DNA of 64,000 nucleotides from an uncultured Porphyromonadaceae bacterium. GTDB taxonomy: Bacteria; Bacteroidota; Bacteroidia; Bacteroidales; Muribaculaceae. Below are positions 28,633 to 36,937 of this stretch, piece by piece (position 1 is the first letter of the stretch; each line of letters opens with the position of its first letter). The notes beneath the pieces were generated by a model. The model was given only the letters and a program-made list of their open reading frames with translations. It did not search any database and was not told where the DNA came from. The stretch covers positions 14,113 to 78,112 of the forward strand of contig URTA01000007.1 of assembly GCA_900550645.1 (NCBI GenBank), written 5' to 3'. A program made the translations under genes and the position numbers.

Positions 28633-28989
28633 TCAATACATCAGATGCCGCTTCTGGGCGTTCTTCCAACCGGCGCGGTATTGCTGGTCAGTGAAGTATA
28701 CCTTCAGGTCAGCGCGGTACTCGTAATCCGTGAAATACACCTTCTTGTCAGCCTGGTACGAATACTTGGTGAAATACCAGATGCCCTTGTTCTCACGAGC
28801 ATCGGCCTGGTATTCGTATTTGGCCTTGTAGACCACCAAGTCTGCCTGGTATTCGTTCTTCACCACATACACTTTCACATCTGCCTGATACTCATAGTTG
28901 ACAGAATACACCTTTTGGGCATTGGCATCCAATGCCGTCGTCAATGCCATCGCCATTGTTGCCGCGACGGCCAAGCATAGCCTCTTCAT
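28633..28989 (-). CDS. DUF6150-type secreted repeat protein
   Basis: This 118-aa protein has a signal peptide (ending LDANAQ) and then six or seven short repeats of about 12-14 residues around the core EYQAD/EYRAD, each followed by a KVYxxxx strand: NYEYQAD, KNEYQAD, KYEYQAD, KYSYQAD, DYEYRAD, DQQYRAG. The pattern is that of DUF6150, small Bacteroidetes proteins with a beta-repeat. It is convergent with the flippase (14 nt between stops). Function unknown. Confidence 0.8.
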   Translation of the reverse strand: MKRLCLAVAATMAMALTTALDANAQKVYSVNYEYQADVKVYVVKNEYQADLVVYKAKYEYQADARENKGIWYFTKYSYQADKKVYFTDYEYRADLKVYFTDQQYRAGWKNAQKRHLMY

Positions 28990-29036
28990 AATCTCTGGTT
29001 TAATGCAGATTTACATTCCAATTTTTATTCCGACCG

Positions 29037-29068
29037 CAAATATAGCGAAAAAATCGGCATTGTGCAAA
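29037..29068 (-). promoter_or_regulatory. Promoter of the DUF6150 gene
   Basis: On the minus strand TTTG (29068-29065) precedes TATATTTG (29044-29037) by 20 nt. The leader would be about 40 nt. Confidence 0.6.
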
Positions 29069-29144
29069 AATAATAGTAAATCATGTCCGAAAAATTTGTG
29101 TTACGACTTCCACAGTGTGATTTTGCCTGTTTTCAAGTGCGTTG

Positions 29145-29175
29145 TTGCCGTTACGAGGATTTATTGCTAATTTTG
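29145..29175 (+). promoter_or_regulatory. Promoter of the thioredoxin-fold lipoprotein gene
   Basis: TTG (29145-29147) precedes TAATTTTG (29168-29175) by 20 nt. The ATG at 29195 follows closely, so the leader is only about 13 nt. Confidence 0.6.
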
Positions 29176-29194
29176 CACCCTGAAAAACCCCGAT

Positions 29195-30286
29195 ATGAAA
29201 ATGATTAAGTACAGGATAAACTCATTCTTGGCGGCGGCAGCGACGTTGTCATGCCTATTGCTGTGCGCTTGCGGCGGCAGCGAGTTCAAGGTGAAAGGCG
29301 ACGTTGAGGGCGCGGACAACGCCCCGATAGTAGTCGAAAAAGCCGGCAGTTCAGGCACATGGATAGTCATGGACAGCACACGTACTGACAGTTCAGGACA
29401 CTTCTCTATAAGCATCGCCGCGCCCGCCTCATCGGAAATATACCGTCTGCGCAGCGGCGACGAGTTCGTTTATTTTCCCATCGACTCCATAGAGACGGTG
29501 ACTGTGCATACCGCCGCACGCAGCTTTGGGCGCGGCTACCGCCTTACCGGCTCTGACAACGCCGTGGCCATGGCTCGGTTTGACAGCCTGCTCAGCACAC
29601 TGCCGGCTGATGCCGACAACGCCGCCCGCGATGCGTTCAAGCGCACTGTATACAAGGAATTCATCGCATCATCTCGCGGCAGCATCGTCAGCTACTATAT
29701 ATTGACAAAGACCATTGACGGCCGCCCACTGTACGACGGCTCAAACCCAGTAGACGCGAAGTATTTCGCAGCTGTGGCTACAGCTTTCGAACAATACAAG
29801 CCCGGCGACCCGCGCACAGAGATGCTGAAGAACATTTCCCTGCGAGCCATGAGCCGCGCCTCTGCAGCCAAGGGGCATGAGCGTGTGGTTCATGCAACGG
29901 AGGTCAAGGCTTTCGAGATTGACCTGCCCGACACCAAAGGCTCCAAACGCCAGCTCACGCCCATGCTCGGCAAGGGGAAACCGGTGATACTCGTGTTCAC
30001 TGCGCTGACAGCCAAGGGTGCGCCGCAGTACAATGCCGAGCTGAAGAAGATATATGATGCCGGCCGTGCCGACATATATATGGTGGGCCTTGATGCCGAC
30101 CGCTACGGCTGGCGTGACGCTGCAATCAACCTGCCGTGGACCAACGTATACGCCGTTGACGGCATGGACTCTCGCTTCCTCATCGACTACAACGTTACCT
30201 CCGTTCCGACGGGCTTCATCTTCAATGCGGCCGGCGACCTGGTCAACCGCATCGAGGATGTCACGAAAGTCTCGTCCATGCTTTGA
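29195..30286 (+). CDS. DUF4369/thioredoxin-fold lipoprotein without the redox CXXC
   Basis: This 363-aa lipoprotein has the lipobox LLLCAC (Cys26), a DUF4369-type beta domain (about 30-120), a helical region and a thioredoxin/TlpA fold (about 245-363, with GKPVILVFTAL and YNVTSVPTGFIFNAAG, where the cis-proline survives). At the place of WCXXC it reads TALTAKGAP, with no cysteine, so it cannot be a dithiol oxidoreductase. It may act as a binding or chaperone protein on the periplasmic side. It is transcribed alone from its own promoter. Confidence 0.85.
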   Translation: MKMIKYRINSFLAAAATLSCLLLCACGGSEFKVKGDVEGADNAPIVVEKAGSSGTWIVMDSTRTDSSGHFSISIAAPASSEIYRLRSGDEFVYFPIDSIETVTVHTAARSFGRGYRLTGSDNAVAMARFDSLLSTLPADADNAARDAFKRTVYKEFIASSRGSIVSYYILTKTIDGRPLYDGSNPVDAKYFAAVATAFEQYKPGDPRTEMLKNISLRAMSRASAAKGHERVVHATEVKAFEIDLPDTKGSKRQLTPMLGKGKPVILVFTALTAKGAPQYNAELKKIYDAGRADIYMVGLDADRYGWRDAAINLPWTNVYAVDGMDSRFLIDYNVTSVPTGFIFNAAGDLVNRIEDVTKVSSML

Positions 30287-30387
30287 CATTCATATATACC
30301 TGACATAAACACCGTTACAGGGCATTGCGATGTGCCTCGGGCTTCGTTCCGCCGCAGTCATGATGCCCTCTTCATTTTTCTTTTACC

Positions 30388-31566
30388 ATGAAACACACCT
30401 TATTATTACTCGCCGCGCTCATCACGGCATCTGCGCCCGCTGTGTCCGCACAGGACACAGCCGAGCCGAAACTGCAGATCAACCCTTCGGGGAGGCTGCT
30501 GCTCGACGGAGCTCTCTACGCCTCGCCAGACAAGGAGGCGTTCAAGGACGGCCTCGCCATCTCCGAAGTACGCCTCGGCGCAAAAGCCAGATACGGCAAG
30601 TGGGACGCGAAAATCGACATAGGCTACGCTTACGGCAAGGTCGGCCTGAAGGACATCTATGTGCAGTACAATTTCGATGAGGGCAACTTCCTGCGTGCCG
30701 GCTCGTTCATCCACCACTATGGATTGCAGAGCACGACAAACGCCTCAATGAAAATATCTTACGACCAGCCGACGGCAGAATCCGCGTTCACGACAGCGCG
30801 TCTGCTCGGCGCAATGTATGTGCACAGCGCAGACAAGTACCTCGCTTCCGTTTCCGCCCATGTCGAGCCGCAGTCGGTGATACTCACCCCCAACCAGCTC
30901 GGACAGCAGGGCTACGGCGTGCTGACACGCCTTGTCGCTCACCCTGTGCATACCGGCGGCAACGTGGTACAGTTCGGCATCTCCGGAGGCTTCGCCTCAC
31001 CCAACACTTCCGGCGACAACAAGGGGCACAACGTGTTCACCCTTGCAGCCAACTTCCCCACACAGGTTGACAAGGTGAAAGCCCTTGATGCGACAATGGA
31101 CAATGCCATGAACCTCTGGAAGTTCTCGCCCGAGCTGCTTCTCTCCACCGGCCCGGTAGCCCTCGAAGCACAGTACTACTTCAACCGCGTCAACTTCCGC
31201 AACAACCTGCATAACTTTACAGGCATGGGCGCATACGCCATGCTGCGCGGCCTGCTAACTGGCGGAGCATACAGGTATTCCGTCAGCGACGCTTGCCTCG
31301 CCACTCCCTCCAAGGGGGAATGTGAGCTGGTGCTCGGCTACAGCTACACCACCCTCAACGACAAGAAAGCGCAGTACATCGAGGACGGCAAGGTATTCTC
31401 CGGCATTTACGGCGGCAACGCCAACTCCCTCTCAGCTACGCTCAACTACTACATCAACAAGTATATGCTCGCACGTCTGAACTATACGTATATGCACACG
31501 TTCAACAACGCGACATTCAATACTGACCTGAACATATTCCAGGTGCGTCTGCAGTTCCTCTTCTGA
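30388..31566 (+). CDS. Phosphate-selective porin O/P-family outer-membrane porin
   Basis: This 392-aa barrel protein has a signal peptide (MKHTLLLLAALITASAPAVSAQ) and strands typical of the OprO/OprP family: RLGAKARYGKWDAKIDIGYAYG, DIYVQYNF and FLRAGSFIHHYGLQSTTN (landmarks shortened in use). The end NIFQVRLQFLF has the C-terminal aromatic barrel signal. The family name does not prove phosphate selectivity; many Bacteroidales members have unknown solutes. It is flanked upstream by the lipoprotein gene (101 nt gap) and followed by a strong terminator. Confidence 0.85.
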   Translation: MKHTLLLLAALITASAPAVSAQDTAEPKLQINPSGRLLLDGALYASPDKEAFKDGLAISEVRLGAKARYGKWDAKIDIGYAYGKVGLKDIYVQYNFDEGNFLRAGSFIHHYGLQSTTNASMKISYDQPTAESAFTTARLLGAMYVHSADKYLASVSAHVEPQSVILTPNQLGQQGYGVLTRLVAHPVHTGGNVVQFGISGGFASPNTSGDNKGHNVFTLAANFPTQVDKVKALDATMDNAMNLWKFSPELLLSTGPVALEAQYYFNRVNFRNNLHNFTGMGAYAMLRGLLTGGAYRYSVSDACLATPSKGECELVLGYSYTTLNDKKAQYIEDGKVFSGIYGGNANSLSATLNYYINKYMLARLNYTYMHTFNNATFNTDLNIFQVRLQFLF

Positions 31567-31598
31567 CACAGACCTCCATACGACATACTGCATCTATC

Positions 31599-31629
31599 GC
31601 TGCGCCGGCAACTTCGGCGCAGCTTTTTT
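31599..31629 (+). terminator. Rho-independent terminator after the porin gene
   Basis: A perfect 9-bp GC-rich stem (31599-31607 with 31615-31623) with a 7-nt loop is followed by TTTTTT. It lies 33 nt past the porin stop. Confidence 0.9.
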
Positions 31630-31710
31630 CATGCCATGCCCACTACGGCACACCGCTGTCCGCTGCATGCATCACCAATGCCCTGCGGCGCGGATCTGCA
31701 GCAATTGCTT

Positions 31711-31803
31711 GTTGTATTTCCTCTAAATCTGTTGTATTTTTGCGTTCATCGAAAAATACAACACCAAATACAACAAATCTCCTCCCCTTTTCGCCTACTT
31801 TTG
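31711..31803 (+). promoter_or_regulatory. Tandem promoters with a nested palindromic operator before the surface-protein gene
   Basis: Four copies of GTTGTATTT lie in 64 bp: direct at 31711-31719 and 31731-31739, inverted at 31766-31774 and 31754-31762. The inner pair extends to a perfect 11-bp inverted repeat (31731-31741 with 31752-31762). A promoter is embedded: TTG (31712-31714), 20 nt, TATTTTTG (31735-31742). A second -7 box, TACTTTTG, is at 31796-31803, 35 nt before the ATG. The layout suggests a dimeric regulator covering the upstream promoter. Confidence 0.55.
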
Positions 31804-31837
31804 CGCTATCATTAACCCGAAAATCAACAACAAAGTT

Positions 31838-34800
31838 ATGAAACGGATTTCATTGCTTGTCAGCGCAGGGCTGCTGTCGCTTGTAGCGGCAGCAGGCTCG
31901 CAAGTCCCCTACACCTCCGAATTCACGGACGGCTGGACTGTTGTCGATGCCAACAACGACGGCATAAAATGGGGCAACGTGCAACTTGACTATTACGGCA
32001 AACGGGACACCGGCTGCGAGAACGGAGCCAAAATCCTCACCAACTCCAATTACAGCAGCGACGACTGGATCATCTCGCCGGCCGTCACCCTCACTGCCGG
32101 CAAAAAGTACAAAATTGTGTTCTGGGACACCAACGGCGAGTGGCGGGAGACATTTTCCCTCCATATCGGACGCACCAACACCGTGGCTGGCATGAACGCC
32201 GGCACCTCTCTCAAGGAATTTGCAAAGAGGAACTCTTGGGAGGCCAGCGCTGTTTCGTTCACCCCGACACAGAGCGGCGACTACTACTTCGGTTTCCACG
32301 CAGCCTCCAGTTCGCGAAGCTCCTCAATCACATTGACAGGCTTCCAGGTGAAAGAGTTCAATGTGACACCCGCCCCCGTGTCCTGGTTCAGCATTGTCCC
32401 GAGCGCGGGCTTCGACCAGAACGAAGTCGGGCTGCAATGGCTGCTGCCCACCAAGGACACCGACAGCACGGCGTTCATCGACGGGCTGTCGGTCAGCAAG
32501 GTGTACATATACCGCGATGACGCTTTGGTGAAGACGCTCACCGGCCCGGCTACATCATGGGCTGACACAGCAGCAACCGGTTTCACACCCGCAGACCATA
32601 AATACGGGGTTGAAGTGGAAGTGGACGGCAACCGCAGCACGCGCGTCGAGTACCAGTACACCCACAACCCCACTGCCACTGCCGATTTCTACAAGTCTGA
32701 CTTCAGCGACCCGGGGTGGACTATCATCAACGCCAACAATGACCAATATTCATGGGATTTATGCACCACCGCGTGGCGCTATTCCGACACCGGCTACGTC
32801 CAAGGAGCTGAGTTCTGGGCTTACAGTCCCGGTGACGACTGGATAATTTCCCCGGCTGTAAGACTGACAGCCGGACGCGAATACAAGGTGCGCTTCTGGC
32901 ACATCGAAGGCCAGAACGACAGACCCGAAGACTTAACCCTATATGCCGCGCAGACACCGACCGTCGCCGGAATGAAAGCTGGCAAAGTCATGATTGATAT
33001 CAACCAGTCAATCCGTGACACGTGGGCAAAAGAGGCCATATCATTCAAACCGACAGAAACCGGCAACTACTATTTCGGTTTCCACGCGCACTCGAAAGCT
33101 ACCTACCACACCACATTCATAACGGGTCTTGAGGTGTCTGTAGACATCCTCACCCCCGCCAAGGTCTCCGACCTCACCGTCAAGCCGGCTGCCGGTCGCG
33201 CTATCGAGGCCAACCTCTCATGGACGCTGCCCACCAAGGATGCTGACGGAGCTGACCTCCCCGCAGGATCTACGATAAGCAACGTATACGTATACCGCGA
33301 CGATGTGCTGGCGCAGACACTGCCCGGCGATGCCGCCTCATGGACTGACAACGCCGCCAGCGGGCTGACCGAAGGCAAGCACACATACGCCGTCGAGGTG
33401 GAATTGAACGGCATACGCAGCGCACGCAGCGTCGTCCGCGTTCCCTACATCGGCCTCATCGAGACACAGACGGTGCCGTTTGACGCAGGCATAGCCTCGA
33501 TGACCGAAGAGCAGTTCAACAACTACTACGCACCGTTCCGCGGCCAGGGCGCGACATTCACCGGCGACTGGGAACTGTACACCGACAGCGAGACCGGCAC
33601 TGACATCCGCCTCACAGCTGCCAACATATACGACAACTGGCTCATATTCCCGCCCTTGGCGTTTGACCAGCCAGGCGTGTACGTGCTCAACACCACACTG
33701 ATGCACTTCGACGGCTGGTGCAGCACAGAGACAGAGGTATACCTCGGCAGCGGATATGTTGCCGACGGATACACTCGCAAGCTCGACTCGTTCAACAACA
33801 TACAGAAAACACCGACCGAAAAGACCGTGTATTTTGAAGTCACCGAACCGGGTACTTACAACATCGCGATACGCGGCACAGGTCCTTCTGCCGGCTCCTC
33901 TCCCCTGCGCATCTGCGCACTGTCTGTACAACGCTCCGTCGTCAAGCCGACTGCCGTCTCCGACCTCGCAGCCACTGTCACCGGCGACAGCAGCGTCTCG
34001 CTGACTTGGACCAACCCGACGCTCGACAATACCGGCAAAGCTCTGTCTGGCAACCTCTCCAAGATTGAGGTGACACTCGACGGCACACTCGTCAGCACCC
34101 TCACTGCGGAAGCTGACATGACTCCCGGCAATACCGTCACCTGCCCGCTCGAAGGCGTAGGCATCGGCATCCATGAGGTCAAAGTAACCACATACATCAA
34201 CAGCGACGCTTGCGACACACCCGCATCCTTATGGACCGCATGGGTGGGCGACAAGACACAGACCCTCCCCTACAGCTGCGACTTCTCCGACAGCCGCTAC
34301 TTCTCGCTCTGGTCTACGCACAACAACAGTAATGACCCCGACGCGGAATGGAAGCTCTCTGACAACGGCGGAGCAATCCTTCACACACGCTCCCACATCT
34401 TCACTGACCTGGACTACACGCTCCTCTCCGCGCCGTTTGACCTCGTCGCAGGACACTGCTACAAGTTCTCCATCTCTGAGAGCAGAGGCCGCCCCGACTT
34501 CTCGCTCAATGTAGGCATCGTGCCCGCCGGCGATCAGCAAACAGACATCCCCAACCCGCAGTCGCTGCTCATGCACGGCGACGGCACGCCGATGCAGCAT
34601 GACTTCTACATCGTCGCAACCGAAACAGGCAAGTTCTCGTTTGCTATCCAGGCCAAAGGACGGTACATCTACGATGACGAGTACTATGCCGATATCATCA
34701 TCAGCAAGGTCGAAATGGCAGACATCCCCTACATCCCCGAAGCAGCCGAAATGTTCACGGTGAGAGCATACCCCAACCACCAGCTCATCGCCGGACTGAC

Positions 34801-35758
34801 ATGGCAGAACCCCACGACGAGCAGCATCGAGGGCATGCAGCCCAACATCACGAAAGCGGAGATATACCGCAACAACGAGCTGATAAGCACCTACACCGAA
34901 AACCTCGCCCCCGGCGGCTTCTGTGCATACACTGACGACGCCATACCCGAGGCCGGCGTATACGCATACAAGGTCAAGCTATACAACAACGACCAGACTC
35001 TCAACGAGTCCGGACATGCCTCAACCGGCGGCACATGGTTCGGATACCTCGAAGTGCCCTACGAGCCGACTGACTTCTACGGCTGGATGAACCTCAATTC
35101 ATCAGGCACAGGCGGTCCCTCTTGGAAACTTGACGGCGACACGGCAAGCATCGCTAACACCAAAGACAACAGCGAAACCAACGCCCGCCTCACCACACCG
35201 CCTGTCAACACCGTTGCTGGCGAGAAATACCTCATCTCGGTACTACCCGCCACAGATGCCGGCAATGCACCCTACGACATCGACGTATACCTCGAGGGCA
35301 GCGGCATGAACAAGAAAATAGGCACCATCACCTGCTCCGCTCCCGAGAGCCAGGCTGAAACCGCCGAGTTCAAGCTGCTTGCCGTAGAACCCGAAACGTC
35401 TACGCAGAGCGACGAACCGTCCGACGAAAATGCACGCATAGAGTTCAACGCCGGCTTTGTCCAGGTAACATTCCACGCCACCCAGAACGGCAAGGGACGC
35501 TTCAGCGGCTTCCGTTTCGTCATCGACCCGGAGACTGGCATTGACGAGGCAATCGCAGCCGACGGCATACGCCGTGTCGGAGACACTGTCCTCTTCCCCA
35601 ATGGCGCGACAGACATCACGCTCGCAACCGTCGCAGGACAAGTATTGCGCCGCTGCGCCGCTGCCGACAGCATCGACCTGTCGCAGCTTGCACCCGGCAT
35701 CTACATCGTCAGCTGCAATGTGGACGGCAAGCGCATCGCACTCAAAATAGCGAAATAA
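31838..35758 (+). CDS. Large cell-surface protein with adhesin-like jelly-roll and FN3 repeats and a T9SS sorting domain
   Basis: This 1306-aa protein has a signal peptide (to about residue 20) and then about five repeats of a jelly-roll domain of the cleaved-adhesin/choice-of-anchor type (WTVVDANNDGIKWG; WTIINANNDQYSWD; DDWIISPAV) alternating with fibronectin type III-like units (VSDLTVKPAAG, VSLTWTNPTLD). The last 65 residues match a T9SS type A sorting domain, with DLSQLAPGIYIVSCNVDGKRIALKIAK (shortened landmark: LAPGIYIV). It should therefore be exported by the T9SS encoded at 11-18 kb and anchored or released at the surface, probably as an adhesin or glycan-binding protein. Confidence 0.9.
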   Translation: MKRISLLVSAGLLSLVAAAGSQVPYTSEFTDGWTVVDANNDGIKWGNVQLDYYGKRDTGCENGAKILTNSNYSSDDWIISPAVTLTAGKKYKIVFWDTNGEWRETFSLHIGRTNTVAGMNAGTSLKEFAKRNSWEASAVSFTPTQSGDYYFGFHAASSSRSSSITLTGFQVKEFNVTPAPVSWFSIVPSAGFDQNEVGLQWLLPTKDTDSTAFIDGLSVSKVYIYRDDALVKTLTGPATSWADTAATGFTPADHKYGVEVEVDGNRSTRVEYQYTHNPTATADFYKSDFSDPGWTIINANNDQYSWDLCTTAWRYSDTGYVQGAEFWAYSPGDDWIISPAVRLTAGREYKVRFWHIEGQNDRPEDLTLYAAQTPTVAGMKAGKVMIDINQSIRDTWAKEAISFKPTETGNYYFGFHAHSKATYHTTFITGLEVSVDILTPAKVSDLTVKPAAGRAIEANLSWTLPTKDADGADLPAGSTISNVYVYRDDVLAQTLPGDAASWTDNAASGLTEGKHTYAVEVELNGIRSARSVVRVPYIGLIETQTVPFDAGIASMTEEQFNNYYAPFRGQGATFTGDWELYTDSETGTDIRLTAANIYDNWLIFPPLAFDQPGVYVLNTTLMHFDGWCSTETEVYLGSGYVADGYTRKLDSFNNIQKTPTEKTVYFEVTEPGTYNIAIRGTGPSAGSSPLRICALSVQRSVVKPTAVSDLAATVTGDSSVSLTWTNPTLDNTGKALSGNLSKIEVTLDGTLVSTLTAEADMTPGNTVTCPLEGVGIGIHEVKVTTYINSDACDTPASLWTAWVGDKTQTLPYSCDFSDSRYFSLWSTHNNSNDPDAEWKLSDNGGAILHTRSHIFTDLDYTLLSAPFDLVAGHCYKFSISESRGRPDFSLNVGIVPAGDQQTDIPNPQSLLMHGDGTPMQHDFYIVATETGKFSFAIQAKGRYIYDDEYYADIIISKVEMADIPYIPEAAEMFTVRAYPNHQLIAGLTWQNPTTSSIEGMQPNITKAEIYRNNELISTYTENLAPGGFCAYTDDAIPEAGVYAYKVKLYNNDQTLNESGHASTGGTWFGYLEVPYEPTDFYGWMNLNSSGTGGPSWKLDGDTASIANTKDNSETNARLTTPPVNTVAGEKYLISVLPATDAGNAPYDIDVYLEGSGMNKKIGTITCSAPESQAETAEFKLLAVEPETSTQSDEPSDENARIEFNAGFVQVTFHATQNGKGRFSGFRFVIDPETGIDEAIAADGIRRVGDTVLFPNGATDITLATVAGQVLRRCAAADSIDLSQLAPGIYIVSCNVDGKRIALKIAK

Positions 35759-35780
35759 CAGCTCACCTGCATCCATAACC

Positions 35781-35818
35781 AAGGGGCTGTGCCAAACCCA
35801 AGGCACAGCCCCTTTTAT
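35781..35818 (+). terminator. Rho-independent terminator after the surface-protein gene
   Basis: A perfect 13-bp stem (35781-35793 with 35802-35814) with an 8-nt loop ends in CCCCTTTTATT. It lies 23 nt past the stop. Confidence 0.92.
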
Positions 35819-35863
35819 TGTACATTAACTATCCGCTGCAATGCCGTTGCAGACCTCGCGCCG

Positions 35864-35871
35864 TAACTTTG
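35864..35871 (+). promoter_or_regulatory. -7 element of the 46-aa membrane protein gene
   Basis: TAACTTTG lies 40 nt before the ATG at 35911. A TTG at 35847-35849 is nearer than the usual 19-20 nt, so the -33 element is uncertain. Confidence 0.45.
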
Positions 35872-35910
35872 CACCGTAAAAACAGAACAACAACGCCAAC
35901 ACACAAGATT

Positions 35911-36051
35911 ATGAAACGCTCAACGATGAAAATGAAGATGCTGCGGACTATGATCCGCCTCAAGTTCGTGCAGTCCACATGGTTCGTCTACGCAATAGGG
36001 GCAGCCATGGTGGCATTGCAGCTGCGCACGCTGCTGCTTGCAGGTCACTGA
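35911..36051 (+). CDS. Small single-span membrane protein (46 aa)
   Basis: The start at ATG 35911 gives a 46-aa protein with a strongly basic N-terminal half (MKRSTMKMKMLRTMIRLK) and one hydrophobic segment (FVYAIGAAMVALQLRTLLLA, about residues 25-44). It sits alone between a strong terminator and its own -7 box upstream and a second terminator downstream, which favours a real transcript. No family is recognised. It could be a small membrane regulator or a toxin-like peptide; the sequence alone does not decide. Confidence 0.5.
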   Translation: MKRSTMKMKMLRTMIRLKFVQSTWFVYAIGAAMVALQLRTLLLAGH

Positions 36052-36208
36052 CACTGGCTTCTCGGCTGACGGCAGCGCATCCTGACGGCAAGATCATTTC
36101 CCGTCACTCTTTCGGCAGCATAGACTCCATTCGGCGGCAGCACTGACCTCGGCTTCATTCGGCTTCGGCTGCCCAAGACAGAAATCTATCACGGCTCGCA
36201 TTTGCACA

Positions 36209-36245
36209 GGGGGAATGTGCCATGACCGGCACACTCCCCTTTATA
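36209..36245 (+). terminator. Terminator after the 46-aa gene
   Basis: The stem 36209-36221 pairs with 36228-36240, with one A/C mismatch, one terminal G-T pair and a 6-nt loop, followed by TTATAA. It ends a short transcript of about 370 nt that begins near 35878. Confidence 0.7.
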
Positions 36246-36474
36246 ACAGCCGCAACATCCATGCTGAGGCTGCAATATTTTTCTGTCTTGGTTTGTATTG
36301 GTGTGTTATCGTGAATAGCTTGTTTTTACACTGCAAAATTAATCAGCCGACAAGGGACGCGCCTCTTTTTCGCAATGTTGACGCGGAAATCAGCAACGCG
36401 GAGGCACGGTCAGCCGCAACGTTGCAAGAGGGGTTATCCGCATAACGAATTTAGACAGGTCAGGCGAATTGGGG

Positions 36475-36505
36475 TTGCAGGGGTGAGGAAAAAGAAGTAA
36501 CTTTG
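36475..36505 (+). promoter_or_regulatory. Promoter of the SUI1-family gene
   Basis: TTG (36475-36477) precedes TAACTTTG (36498-36505) by 20 nt. The leader to the ATG at 36536 is about 25 nt. Confidence 0.6.
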
Positions 36506-36535
36506 TGTTCTTAACACTCTAACCACGACACAGCT

Positions 36536-36880
36536 ATGGCTACAGACTGGAAAGACGCGCTGGCGGCACTCGGTGCTTCCGGCTCTATACCGCAGGGCGA
36601 GGACACGCCTGAACCCCAAGCACCCGCTTCACGCAGCGAGAAGAAGGAGACTGTCAGCATATACATCGACCGCCGCAAGCGGCGCGGCAAGGAGGCTACG
36701 GTCATCGAGGGCTTCCGCTGCGACGACGATGAGCTGAAAGAGATAGCACGCTCCCTGAAGCAGTCACTCGGGTGCGGCGGCAGCCAGCGCGACGGCGAGA
36801 TACTGTTGCAGGGCGACGTGCGCGACAAGGCCGCCGCCGAACTCGAGAAACTCGGATACCGCACCAAGCGGTGCAACTGA
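36536..36880 (+). CDS. SUI1/eIF1-family translation factor (YciH-like)
   Basis: This 114-aa protein has a Pro/Glu-rich N-terminal third and a SUI1 domain (about residues 38-114): VSIYIDRRKRRGKEATVIEGF, then LKQSLGCGGSQRDGEILLQGD, with the GCGG loop typical of the eIF1/YciH fold. Bacterial members bind the small ribosomal subunit and may affect initiation fidelity or stress translation, though their role is not firmly settled. It has its own promoter; the AddA-like gene follows 57 nt later and may be cotranscribed. Confidence 0.93.
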   Translation: MATDWKDALAALGASGSIPQGEDTPEPQAPASRSEKKETVSIYIDRRKRRGKEATVIEGFRCDDDELKEIARSLKQSLGCGGSQRDGEILLQGDVRDKAAAELEKLGYRTKRCN

Positions 36881-36937
36881 TACGCTGCTGCCTTCCAAAT
36901 CAATACGCATCAACAACCCTCAAAAAACTTCACCAAC

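Larger units (their letters stand above)
36052..36535. other. Intergenic stretch without a recognisable gene
   Basis: The first 150 nt are the 3' region of the 46-aa gene up to its terminator. The rest is AT-rich toward 36250-36350 and ends with the SUI1-gene promoter. An open frame of 76 codons at 36215-36445 begins inside the terminator and has no protein-like features, so nothing is called there. Confidence 0.5.

Noticed and set aside
36215..36445. 76-codon plus-strand frame in the 36-kb gap
   Set aside because: It begins inside a terminator hairpin and has no conserved features.
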